Source: Mesorhizobium sp. WSM2240 (GTDB lineage Bacteria > Pseudomonadota > Alphaproteobacteria > Rhizobiales > Rhizobiaceae). From it: a stretch of 64,000 nucleotides of DNA. The DNA lies in contig NZ_CP159253.1 of NCBI RefSeq assembly GCF_040438645.1, positions 2,356,001 through 2,420,000 of the forward strand, in the 5' to 3' direction. Positions within the stretch are counted from its first letter, which is position 1. The number at the start of each line of letters is the position of its first letter. Positions 1 to 7,951 of this stretch are shown here, piece by piece. The notes beneath the pieces were generated by a model. That model was not told the DNA's origin. It searched no databases and worked only from the letters and a program-made list of their open reading frames with translations. The position numbers were made by a program, and so were the translations under genes.

Positions 1-1696
1 CACCTGCGATCTGCAGTTCCAGCCGCTCGGCGTCGCGGCGGCGCACATCCGCGATCACCTCGGCGGCTTCTTCCTCTTCCGCGCCGAGGTGCCTGAGCGT
101 GCTTTCGCCGAACAACAGCGCAGATTCGAAAGTCTCACGCATCTGGTAGTCGACGCCGGCGCGGATCAGCGCGATAGCGTTGCCGCGGTCATAGGCGCGC
201 GCCAGCACAGGCACCAGCGGAAACTCAGCCTTCATCTGCTCGGCGATCCTGACCGAGACCTCCGCCTTGTCGACGCAGATCAGCACCGCGCGCACCTTGC
301 CGGCGCCGGCCGCGCGCAGAATGTCGAGCCTCGTGCCGTCGCCGTAATAGACCTTGAAGCCGAAATCGGCGGCGGCCTGGATCATCTCCACGTCATTGTC
401 GATGATCGAAACGTCGATGCCACGCAAAAGCAGCGGCTGGCTGGCGATCTGGCCGAAGCGGCCGAAACCGATGACCAGCACGCTCCCCGTCAGCCCGTCG
501 GCAATGTCGACGCCCTCCAGCGTCTGCTCGTCCGGCGGTGTGATCCGGCGCAGCACTATGATGGCCAGCGGCGTCAGCACCATCGAGACGATGATGATGG
601 CGGTCAGCATGGCGTTGGCTTGGCCGTCGATTATGCCGACTGCCAGCGCCGATGAGTAGAGCACAAAGGCGAACTCGCCGCCCTGAGCCATCACCACCGC
701 GCGTTCGAGCGCCTCGCGATGGCCCGATTTCAGGAACCGCGCCACGAGATAGATGCCGAACCCTTTCACGACCATATAGGCCACGACATAGGCGGCGACC
801 GTCTGCCAGTTGGCCCACACCACTGTCAGGTCGAGCGACATGCCGACGGCAAGAAAGAACAGCCCGAGGAGTACTCCGCGAAACGGCTCGACATCGGCCT
901 CGAGCTGATGGCGGAAGGTCGATTCGGAAAGCAGCACCCCGGCCAGGAAAGCGCCCATGGCCATCGACAGGCCGCCGAGTTCCATCGCCAGCGCCGAACC
1001 GAGCACGACCAGCAAGGCGGCGGCCGTCATGACCTCGCGGGCGCGCGATTCGGCCAGTATGCGAAACAGCGGGTTGAGCAGATAGCGCCCTGCCAGCACC
1101 AGCCCGGCGATAGACGCCAGCCCTATGACGACATCGATCATGCGCTCGGCCCAGCCCGTATCGGCCCCACCCGGAGCCAGGAATGCCACCAGCGCCAGCA
1201 GCGGAACGATGGCCAGATCCTCGAGCAGCAGGATCGAAACCATCCGCTGGCCTTTGGGCGTGGCGATATCGCCTCCCTCTTCTAGCAATTGCATGACGAT
1301 CGCCGTCGACGTCAGCACGAAGCCCGCGGCCGCGACGAACGAGACCGCGACCGGAAAGCCGGTGGCTAGCCCAATGCATGTCAGCAGCAGCGCGCAAACA
1401 CCCACCTGGAGCATGCCGAGCCCGAAGATCTCGCGACGCAGGCCCCAAAGGCGCGAAGGCTCCATCTCGAGGCCGATGATGAACAGGAACATCACAACGC
1501 CCAGTTCCGCGACATGCAATATCGCTTCGGGATCAGAGAAAAGGCCGAGTCCGAAGGGTCCGATGACCAGCCCGGCCGCCAGATAACCCAGGATAGAGCC
1601 CAGGCCGAGACGCTTGAAGAGCGGGACGGCGACAACGCCCGCCGCAAGCAATGCCACAACGTGGACGAGATCGCTGCCTGCCGCTTCTGCCGCCAT
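1..1696 (-). CDS. CPA2-family monovalent cation:proton antiporter, KefB/KefC type (partial)
   Basis: Inner-membrane antiporter of the CPA2 family with a cytosolic nucleotide-binding domain. The reading frame runs from an ATG at 1696 and is still open at the window edge, giving about 565 residues, so only the last part is missing. The N-terminal two thirds are a series of hydrophobic helices, including GYLAAGLVIGP near residue 40, typical of the Na+/H+ exchanger fold. Near residue 410 a Rossmann motif VLVIGFGRFGQ starts a TrkA-N (RCK) domain that binds NAD(H)-type ligands and gates transport. Whether K+ or Na+ is the substrate cannot be told. No KefF/KefG-like partner is seen in the window. 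Confidence 0.9.
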   Translation of the reverse strand, partial: MAAEAAGSDLVHVVALLAAGVVAVPLFKRLGLGSILGYLAAGLVIGPFGLGLFSDPEAILHVAELGVVMFLFIIGLEMEPSRLWGLRREIFGLGMLQVGVCALLLTCIGLATGFPVAVSFVAAAGFVLTSTAIVMQLLEEGGDIATPKGQRMVSILLLEDLAIVPLLALVAFLAPGGADTGWAERMIDVVIGLASIAGLVLAGRYLLNPLFRILAESRAREVMTAAALLVVLGSALAMELGGLSMAMGAFLAGVLLSESTFRHQLEADVEPFRGVLLGLFFLAVGMSLDLTVVWANWQTVAAYVVAYMVVKGFGIYLVARFLKSGHREALERAVVMAQGGEFAFVLYSSALAVGIIDGQANAMLTAIIIVSMVLTPLAIIVLRRITPPDEQTLEGVDIADGLTGSVLVIGFGRFGQIASQPLLLRGIDVSIIDNDVEMIQAAADFGFKVYYGDGTRLDILRAAGAGKVRAVLICVDKAEVSVRIAEQMKAEFPLVPVLARAYDRGNAIALIRAGVDYQMRETFESALLFGESTLRHLGAEEEEAAEVIADVRRRDAERLELQIAG

Positions 1697-1895
1697 ATAT
1701 GATTCCTGTCGTTTAGCTGTCTTGCGCGCCCGTGCCGGCGCGAAGAGCGAAATGCCCGTCGACACGATATGCGTTCGCTGCGCGATCGAACAGCCTTCGG
1801 GCAGAGTTTGTGACCTTATGTCCGGCGCAGGACTCGCATCGGTTGCTCGCAGGACTATGTCTGTCGCTTGCTTCCTGAAGAGACGGGAGAAGAGA

Positions 1896-2357
1896 ATGGA
1901 ACTCGTCACCCATAAGAAATTCAAAAGCGGTCGGTTGATGCCGTGGGGAAAAGGCACGGTCATTACTGGAGCAAAGGGATTTGTCTACCTTTGCGGAAAC
2001 ACGGCAACCGCTGACGATTATGATCCGGCCAGCACAAAGGGAGGCGGCTTCGTTGGCGATGCGGCGGCGCAGTGGCGCGCGATTCTCACAAACATCAAGT
2101 CGGATTTGGAGGAACTAGGCAGTTCGCTCGATTATCTCATCAGGCTGACCTTCTTTGTTAAGGGGCCATTTCCCGATGACGGCGTTCTGAGCTCTCCCAA
2201 TTTTCGCCTGGACGTGGCGGACGAATTTTTTGCCGAGCATTGCCCCAAGCACTGCAGCTACAACAACCCGCCGCCGTCGGAGGTGATCGGTGTTGCAGCG
2301 CTTGCACAACCCGACATCGTCATTGAAATTGTCGCGGTCGCGGCGCTGCCGGACTAG
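1896..2357 (+). CDS. RidA/YjgF-family protein, non-canonical
   Basis: A 153-residue member of the Rid (YjgF/YER057c/UK114) superfamily. Canonical RidA is about 130 residues and hydrolyses reactive enamine/imine intermediates from PLP enzymes. The start is the ATG at 1896, preceded by a purine-rich ribosome site (GGGAGAAGAG); the frame is open further upstream but without a better signal. The core is recognisable (FVYLCGNTA, LDYLIRLTFFVKG, VIGVAALAQPDIVIEIVAVAAL). At the place where RidA carries the arginine that holds the substrate carboxylate, this protein reads PPSEVIGVAAL, so that arginine appears absent. That suggests one of the Arg-less Rid subfamilies without proven deaminase activity. 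It stands alone, convergent with the next gene. Confidence 0.8.
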   Translation: MELVTHKKFKSGRLMPWGKGTVITGAKGFVYLCGNTATADDYDPASTKGGGFVGDAAAQWRAILTNIKSDLEELGSSLDYLIRLTFFVKGPFPDDGVLSSPNFRLDVADEFFAEHCPKHCSYNNPPPSEVIGVAALAQPDIVIEIVAVAALPD

Positions 2358-2374
2358 ACTAGCCGAGATTCACC

Positions 2375-2929
2375 TTATTCGGCGGCGATGGAACCCACCG
2401 CCGTCGCATCGACGCGCTTCAAAGTCATTCCGATGACCGGCACCAGTTCCTTTTCGACGCGAACCGAAACGGTTACGTTCATGGTGTTGTCCTTGGAAAC
2501 GCGGGCCTGCATCACGCCCTTGAGCTGATTGCGGTTGATCGCTAGCACGACCTTGCCGCCGTCGACGACATTGCCAGAAACGATGTCGAGACCCTTGCCC
2601 TCGGCGCCGTCTAGGAACGTGCCCTTGTAGCCCTTGGCGCCCTTGTGCTCGATGGTGGCTGACATCTTCTGGGAGAAGACGCCGACCCTGCACGAGCCAT
2701 CGAGCGTCATGCCGAGTTTCGTGGCGGGCGTGGAGCCGTTGAAGGTGCAGTTGAATTTGGTACCCTTGTACTTGCCGGCGACGATCTCCCCCGGTCCGCT
2801 CCAGTCGCCTTCGACGCTTTGGAAGAATTTGCGGTCGCGCTCGGCAGCTTGGGCGGAAGTGGCGAGGCCGGCTGTCGCCGCGGAGGCGGCAATAATGGGC
2901 AGGATGGTGGACAGGACTACGCGTTTCAT
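2375..2929 (-). CDS. secreted hypothetical protein
   Basis: An 184-residue protein beginning MKRVVLSTILPIIAASAATAG with a hydrophobic core and an AQA-like cleavage site near residue 29, so export by Sec is likely. The mature part starts ERDRKFFQSVEGDWSGPGEIVAGKYKGTKFNC and ends with a beta-rich region. This resembles periplasmic lipocalin-like or beta-barrel proteins of unknown function in rhizobia, but I do not recognise a named family. I chose the ATG at 2929; a TTG directly upstream is in frame but less likely. Single-gene transcription unit, convergent with the Rid gene, 17 bp apart. Confidence 0.75.
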   Translation of the reverse strand: MKRVVLSTILPIIAASAATAGLATSAQAAERDRKFFQSVEGDWSGPGEIVAGKYKGTKFNCTFNGSTPATKLGMTLDGSCRVGVFSQKMSATIEHKGAKGYKGTFLDGAEGKGLDIVSGNVVDGGKVVLAINRNQLKGVMQARVSKDNTMNVTVSVRVEKELVPVIGMTLKRVDATAVGSIAAE

Positions 2930-3031
2930 CAAGGGACACCCTGCGACGACAGAACTGGAAAATCGGTAGCTCCGACCATGAACAAGATTGGTTAATGCTT
3001 CGTCACTTGGAGGGCTTTCTACCCCGGCATT

Positions 3032-4108
3032 TCAGCCCTCCGGCGTTGGATTGCCAACCTGCTTTTTAGACGCGAATGAGGTCAATGCCGAGAGGAAATC
3101 GCTGATGCCGGGCCGCTTCACGGCTGTGAAGGGCAGGGGCCTCGCGGCTTCCATGGCGGCGATGCCTATGCGAGCCGTCATCATGCCGTTGACCACGCCT
3201 TCGCCGAGCTTTGCCGAAAGCCGGGCCGCCAGCCCCTGGCCGACGATCTGGTGGACGAAGTCGTCGCCGGCGGCGATCGCTCCCGTCACAGCGAGATGCG
3301 CCAGCACGCTGCGCGCCAGCCGGAAGAAGCCGAGCGTTCCCGGCCTGCCGCCGTAGAGCTCCGACAGGCGACGGATCAGACGGCCTGATTCGAACACGAC
3401 ATAGGCGATGTCGACCAGCGCGCGCGGGCTGACCGCGGTGACCAGCGAAACACGCTTGGCTGCGTCGAGAATCATGATCTTCGCACGCGCATCGAGCGGA
3501 GCCAGTATCTCCGTTTCGGCGAGGCGGACGAGATTCGCGCCGTCGATGATCTCGCCACGCAATTCGGCAAGCGCCCTGCGTCCGGCCGCCGTGTCAGGCT
3601 TCCCGGCGACCAGCGCCGACAATTCGTCGACTACCGCGCGGGCATCCTTGGCATCATCCCGAATGATGGCGTCCAACGCGCGAGCGCGCAGCTTTTCCAC
3701 CGACGCAAGCCGCGACAGCGCCAGCATCTCGCGGATCAGGATGATGAGCAGCGTGACTGCCGCAATTACCGCCATGCCGGCCGCCAGCCAGCCCAGCCAT
3801 TCGGCGCGCTGGAAAAGCTCGCGGATCAGTTGATCCGTCCACAGGCCGACGGCAAGCGAGACCAGGATGCCGAAGGCCCCCAGGAAGATCGCAGCCAGCC
3901 GGGAACGCCGCTTCGGCGGCGAGGCGGGCGGCGGCACACGTTCGGTGATATCGGGCTCGGCAAAGACATCGATCTCGGCCGGCGTTACGACGGCCGCCTC
4001 CGGCCTGATCGCACGCGGCTTGCGCGGCGCGTCGGCTACTGGCCGCTCGTCTCTTTGATCGGGCTCCGGTTCGATCCGAAACGCAGCCGGTTTGCGGGGC
4101 GGCGTCAT
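3032..4108 (-). CDS. TIGR01620/YcjF-family membrane protein (DUF697)
   Basis: A 358-residue inner-membrane protein of the YcjF family. Residues 1 to about 65 are a charged, proline-rich cytosolic tail. Two hydrophobic helices follow (about residues 72-92 and 105-125), and the C-terminal half is the DUF697 region with small-residue-rich helices. Its start codon overlaps the stop of the upstream ycjX gene by four bases (ATGA), so translation is coupled. In gammaproteobacteria ycjX and ycjF sit in the phage-shock neighbourhood; here the pair stands without psp genes. The molecular function is not established; a role in membrane stress is inferred from the pairing. Confidence 0.88.
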   Translation of the reverse strand: MTPPRKPAAFRIEPEPDQRDERPVADAPRKPRAIRPEAAVVTPAEIDVFAEPDITERVPPPASPPKRRSRLAAIFLGAFGILVSLAVGLWTDQLIRELFQRAEWLGWLAAGMAVIAAVTLLIILIREMLALSRLASVEKLRARALDAIIRDDAKDARAVVDELSALVAGKPDTAAGRRALAELRGEIIDGANLVRLAETEILAPLDARAKIMILDAAKRVSLVTAVSPRALVDIAYVVFESGRLIRRLSELYGGRPGTLGFFRLARSVLAHLAVTGAIAAGDDFVHQIVGQGLAARLSAKLGEGVVNGMMTARIGIAAMEAARPLPFTAVKRPGISDFLSALTSFASKKQVGNPTPEG

Positions 4109-5568
4109 GCCAGATGATCTCCAATCAAAAACTGCAGCGCCCGGTCCAGTCTTATATGCGGCAGCGACAGGGTCACACCCTCGGCCGTCTTTTCGAGTTT
4201 TGGCGGACGGAAGCGCACGATGCGCAGCGCTTCCTCCTGCGGCTTGCCCTCGCTTTGTTCAAAAACAGTGTCAATTTTCGCCGGCAAGTCGCCGGGAAAT
4301 ATGGCCGTTTCGGTTTCACCGTCGAAAGTCTCGCCGCCGATCCTCTCGCCCTTCAGCGGCGTGCCGATGATGACCGGCAGCGTCTCGCGCCCCTGCTTGA
4401 CGCTGCCCTCCCGGGTGGCGCGGATTGCGGCCATGGCAAGCACCTCGACCGTCGCGCCCGAGAAATTCGCGCGTTTCACCGCCCGGTCCGCCAGCCGCCG
4501 GACGATGGCCTGCAGCCGGTCATGGCTCTCGTGATGTAGATGGTCGGCCTTGGTCGCCGCCACCAGGATACGATCGATGCGCCGCGAGAACAGATCGGTC
4601 AGGAAGCTGCCGCGGCCTGGCCGAAAGCAGGCCAGGATCTCCGTCAGCGCCCGTTCCAGATCGGCCATCGCACCCGGCCCGGCATTCAGCGCCTGCATGG
4701 CGTCGATCAGCACGATCTGCCGGTCGAGCCGCGTTATGTGCTCGCGAAAGAACGGTTTTACGACATGCGTCTTGTAAGCCTCGTAGCGCCGCTCCATCAT
4801 CGCGTGCAGCGAACCACCTCGGGCGCGCTTGTCGCTAAGACCGGGCAGGGGCGCGAAGGTCAGCGCCGGCGAGCCGTCGAGGTCGCCCGGCATCAGGAAG
4901 CGCCCGGGTGGCAGGGTCGACAGCGCCCGCTCGTCGAGCTTGCAGGCCTTGAGATAGGCGGCGAAGCTCTCGGCGAGGCTGCGGGCCGTCATCTCGTCGG
5001 CGTCGGCCGCGGGATCGACGGTCGCGGACAGTTGGCGCCAGGCTTCGGAAAGCTCGGCGCGCACCGGCAGTTCCATCAGTTCGAACGCCTCGCGCGAAAA
5101 CTCGGCATAGTTTTTGCCGAGTAGCGGCAGGTCGAGCAGCCATTCGCCGGGATAGTCGACGATGTCGACCGACACCCGTCCGCGCGAGAACATCCGGCCC
5201 CAGCCGGACGCCGATTCGTATTCGATCGTCAGCCGCAGTTCGGAGATGGCGCGCGTCGATTCCGGCCAGACCCGCGCCTTCACCAGCGCGTCGACGTGAT
5301 CCTCGTATTGAAAGCGCGGCACGGCGTCGTCAGGCTGCTCTTCCAGGAAGGCGCGGGCGATGCGGCCGGACTTCTGCGCCTCGAACAGCGGTAGCCGGCC
5401 GCCATGAACGAGATTGTGGACGAAGGCCGAGATGAAAACGGTCTTGCCGGCGCGGGAGAGACCCGTCACCCCGACCCGGAGCGACGGCGAAAAAAGCCCA
5501 CCCGCCCGCCCGGAAAGCGTGTCGAGTGCTATCCGCGCCTCGTCGGTGAAACTGGTCAGAGACGCCAA
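4105..5568 (-). CDS. YcjX-family P-loop NTPase (DUF463)
   Basis: A 487-residue predicted GTPase-like ATP/GTP-binding protein. A Walker A motif GLSRAGKT lies at residues 36-43 and a Walker B-like stretch VDIVDYPGEWLLDL near residue 130; the length matches the YcjX family. It is the first gene of a two-gene unit with the TIGR01620 membrane protein, joined by a four-base overlap. Biochemical targets are unknown; the link to membrane or phage-shock-like stress is inherited from the enterobacterial ycjX-ycjF pair and is inference here. Confidence 0.9.
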   Translation of the reverse strand: MASLTSFTDEARIALDTLSGRAGGLFSPSLRVGVTGLSRAGKTVFISAFVHNLVHGGRLPLFEAQKSGRIARAFLEEQPDDAVPRFQYEDHVDALVKARVWPESTRAISELRLTIEYESASGWGRMFSRGRVSVDIVDYPGEWLLDLPLLGKNYAEFSREAFELMELPVRAELSEAWRQLSATVDPAADADEMTARSLAESFAAYLKACKLDERALSTLPPGRFLMPGDLDGSPALTFAPLPGLSDKRARGGSLHAMMERRYEAYKTHVVKPFFREHITRLDRQIVLIDAMQALNAGPGAMADLERALTEILACFRPGRGSFLTDLFSRRIDRILVAATKADHLHHESHDRLQAIVRRLADRAVKRANFSGATVEVLAMAAIRATREGSVKQGRETLPVIIGTPLKGERIGGETFDGETETAIFPGDLPAKIDTVFEQSEGKPQEEALRIVRFRPPKLEKTAEGVTLSLPHIRLDRALQFLIGDHLA

Positions 5569-5641
5569 GCGAATTCCCCGGACTGCCGATCACCGCCATA
5601 TAGGCGACGGGGCGGACTTTTGAAATGGCGACCTGAGGTCT

Positions 5642-6148
5642 TCAAAGATCCGCAGGCGTCAGAAAACTTTCCAGATAGCCCCGGCCGGGCGCGGCGTCGG
5701 CGAGGCTGCCCTCGAATCGGATGACCGCAAGCCCCGATGTCGGAAAGCCGAAATTCAGTGTCGCGCGTGCGTTGTCATCCCCGCTTCCGGAGACGGCAAT
5801 GGCCAGGTCCTCCATCATCGGATTGTGCCCGATGACCAGTAGCGAACCCGCGGCGCCATTGCCCCGGATGATTGAGAGATAGCCTGCGGCATCCTCGGAA
5901 TAGAGCGCGCCGGAGAAGAGGACACGGCCGGTGTCGGTGTGCCCGGCGATCCCCTCCAACGTCTCGCGGGCGCGCCTGGCGTTGGAACACAGGGTAATAT
6001 CAGGAACGTAGCCGCAGGCGCGCATGGCGACGCCTACGGCTTCCGAGTCGGCTATGCCGGATGCGTCGAGCGGTCGGTCGAAGTCGCGCATGCCGGGCGC
6101 AGCCCAGCCGGCCTTGGCATGTCTCAGGAGAAAAAGCCTGCTTGCCAA
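5642..6148 (-). CDS. SixA-like histidine phosphatase
   Basis: A 168-residue single-domain member of the histidine phosphatase superfamily. The catalytic motif LRHAKAG is at residues 8-14 and the second histidine lies in VIGHNPMME near residue 107. SixA-type enzymes dephosphorylate phosphohistidine in proteins such as HPt domains or PtsH/NPr; the real substrate here is unknown. Translation starts at a TTG at 6148, chosen because an AAGGAGA ribosome site lies six bases upstream; no ATG near the N-terminus fits. It follows ycjX on the same strand but reads as a separate unit. Confidence 0.85.
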   Translation of the reverse strand: MASRLFLLRHAKAGWAAPGMRDFDRPLDASGIADSEAVGVAMRACGYVPDITLCSNARRARETLEGIAGHTDTGRVLFSGALYSEDAAGYLSIIRGNGAAGSLLVIGHNPMMEDLAIAVSGSGDDNARATLNFGFPTSGLAVIRFEGSLADAAPGRGYLESFLTPADL

Positions 6149-6369
6149 GACGTCTCCTTTTCCGCGGCTGGCCGCCGATTAGCGAATGCCATGCCGGTTT
6201 AGCGGCGCCTGCCTTTTCGCGCAACACGCCGAAAGGCCAAGCCGGCCGCCGTATGGAAGGGCGCGAAACCGGACTTTAGCCACCACTGACAATTGCGTGA
6301 CCTTCTTTACGAATGATCTTGTGCCGCTTGGGACCGGCGAATATATAGGCCCGAAAAAAGGGTAATGGG

Positions 6370-6795
6370 ATGAGTCGAATGAACGCTCTCGCTGATACCG
6401 ATTATGTTCCCTCGGAAGATGAGCCGTTCATGAATGAACGGCAGAAATCCTATTTTCGCGCCAAGCTCGTCACCTGGAAGAGCGATATTTTGCGCGAAGC
6501 GCGCGAAACGCTTGAAATCCTGCAGCAGGAAAACGCCAATCATCCGGACTTAGCCGACCGTGCCTCGTCCGAGACCGATCGCGCCATCGAACTCCGCGCC
6601 CGAGACCGCCAGCGCAAACTGATCGCCAAGATCGATTCGGCGCTGCAGCGGATCGACGAAGGTACTTATGGCTTCTGTGAGGAGACCGGGGAGCCGATCG
6701 CGCTCAAGCGGCTCGATGCCCGTCCGATCGCCACGCTCTCGATCGAAGCGCAGGAGCGCCACGAACGGCGCGAAAAAGTCTATCGCGACGACTGA
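6370..6795 (+). CDS. dksA: RNA polymerase-binding transcription factor DksA
   Basis: A 141-residue DksA/TraR-family protein. DksA enters the secondary channel of RNA polymerase and, with ppGpp, tunes rRNA and amino-acid promoters. The long coiled-coil is seen at about residues 30-95 and the C-terminal zinc-finger region reads YGFCEETGEPIALKRLDARP. Only one of the four zinc cysteines of Escherichia coli DksA is present; the others are Thr, Ser and Ala, which is usual for alphaproteobacterial DksA. A second ATG three codons downstream is possible. An intrinsic terminator follows the stop by about 40 bases. Confidence 0.93.
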   Translation: MSRMNALADTDYVPSEDEPFMNERQKSYFRAKLVTWKSDILREARETLEILQQENANHPDLADRASSETDRAIELRARDRQRKLIAKIDSALQRIDEGTYGFCEETGEPIALKRLDARPIATLSIEAQERHERREKVYRDD

Positions 6796-6832
6796 ATCAG
6801 TGAATAGTTAGCGAACAGAGGAAATTCGTGTG

Positions 6833-6860
6833 ATGGCCGGTTCTCCGGCCATTTTCATTT
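6833..6860 (+). terminator. intrinsic terminator after dksA
   Basis: A perfect 8-bp stem ATGGCCGG / CCGGCCAT with a TTCT loop, followed by TTTCATTT. It lies 38 bases after the dksA stop and just before the convergent FliO-like gene. Confidence 0.7.
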
Positions 6861-6882
6861 CGCTACTGGCTATTCGCTATTC

Positions 6883-7644
6883 CTATCTCTTGTGGCTCGA
6901 AAGCTCGCCCAAGAGCTTGGTCATCTCGTCGTCAAGCGACGGAACCGGCGGCCTGGTGGCGCTCCGGGCGGGTTTGTCGTCGAGGGAAACTTCCAGTTCC
7001 TTGAGGAGCGCGTCGTCCAGATCCTCCTGCTCCCTTGCGGGCTGCAACGAAGGTGGCTGCTGCTGTCGAGGCGCGGGCACATAGCGATGATCTTGCGGCA
7101 AGGGCGCAACGGTAGCTGCCGGCGGCATTCTCGGCGGCTCCGGTTTTAAAACGGGCTGCGGCGTCGCCGCCTGTTCGCTTGTGCTGCGGCCGGCCGGCTG
7201 TGCTGCCGGGCGCTCCGGTGCGCGCGGTGGCAGCGGAGTTGCGGGCCGGGCGGGTGGGTGTTCGACAGGGCGCGGTCTCGGCAATTGCTGCGGCTGCGCG
7301 ACCGCTTCGCGGCTGCTGTCGCCGGTCAGCGCAGGGCGGCGCTGTTGCGTAAGCCTGATATCGCGCTCCACCACAACGTCCGTCGGGCCGCCAATCAGGA
7401 GCAGATGTTCTATGTCGTCGCGGCGCACCAGCACCAGCCGCCTGTGGCTATCCACCGCGGTCGCATCCATCACCGCCAGTCGGGTCTTGCGGTTGCGGCC
7501 TCCGGCGACAAACGTCCCGAAGGTGAGGCTGCGGACGAGCTTGATTATGACCAGCACGATCACGAGCAGAAGCAGCGCCGCAAATGTCCAGAGGATCGCC
7601 TGGGTGTATCCGGGGCCTGCCAGCCCATCCAGCCATTGCTGCAT
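6883..7644 (-). CDS. FliO-like single-span membrane protein
   Basis: A 253-residue protein with one transmembrane helix (about residues 17-38) near the N-terminus, a short FliO/MopB-like basic segment (FVAGGRNRKTRLAVMDATAVDSHRRLVLVRRDD), then a long proline-, glutamine- and arginine-rich cytosolic tail of about 130 residues. FliO assists assembly of the flagellar export gate, but no other flagellar gene is in the window. In rhizobia this orphan family between dksA and cckA is usually annotated FliO-like. Whether it serves flagella or envelope or cell-cycle functions is open. It is divergent from cckA. Confidence 0.7.
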   Translation of the reverse strand: MQQWLDGLAGPGYTQAILWTFAALLLLVIVLVIIKLVRSLTFGTFVAGGRNRKTRLAVMDATAVDSHRRLVLVRRDDIEHLLLIGGPTDVVVERDIRLTQQRRPALTGDSSREAVAQPQQLPRPRPVEHPPARPATPLPPRAPERPAAQPAGRSTSEQAATPQPVLKPEPPRMPPAATVAPLPQDHRYVPAPRQQQPPSLQPAREQEDLDDALLKELEVSLDDKPARSATRPPVPSLDDEMTKLLGELSSHKR

Positions 7645-7951
7645 CGTTTTCCCCGTGTCGTTTTCTACCGCCGCCCCGGCGACACTAGACCGTTGCAGCC
7701 GCCATTCGCAAGGTTCGTTTCACGGTTCGTGACGCACTGAAATACGTCATCGCGCCCCAGAGCCGACACGGCCGGCCTTTTTTGGCCAGATCCCTCGATC
7801 TTGTCCCGAACTTCCTCCGGCCGAACGCTTCAATCTGGACCAGAAAGGCTCTAGACCTATGCGCGTCGGGGATAATGTGATTCAAGCGATCTGGGGCGTT
7901 CGCGCCCGGCCGCATGGCAGAAGACTTACCGGGAAAGCAGGCAGGGGGCCT
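7645..7951. other. divergent intergenic region between the FliO-like gene and cckA
   Basis: Just over 300 bases holding the divergent promoters of the FliO-like gene and cckA. An open frame continues 31 codons upstream of the chosen cckA start but has no ribosome site. I see no RNA gene or clear operator. Confidence 0.5.

Noticed and set aside
6655..6795. DksA with only one zinc-finger cysteine as a defective gene
   Set aside because: Loss of these cysteines is usual in alphaproteobacterial DksA, and the rest of the protein is intact.
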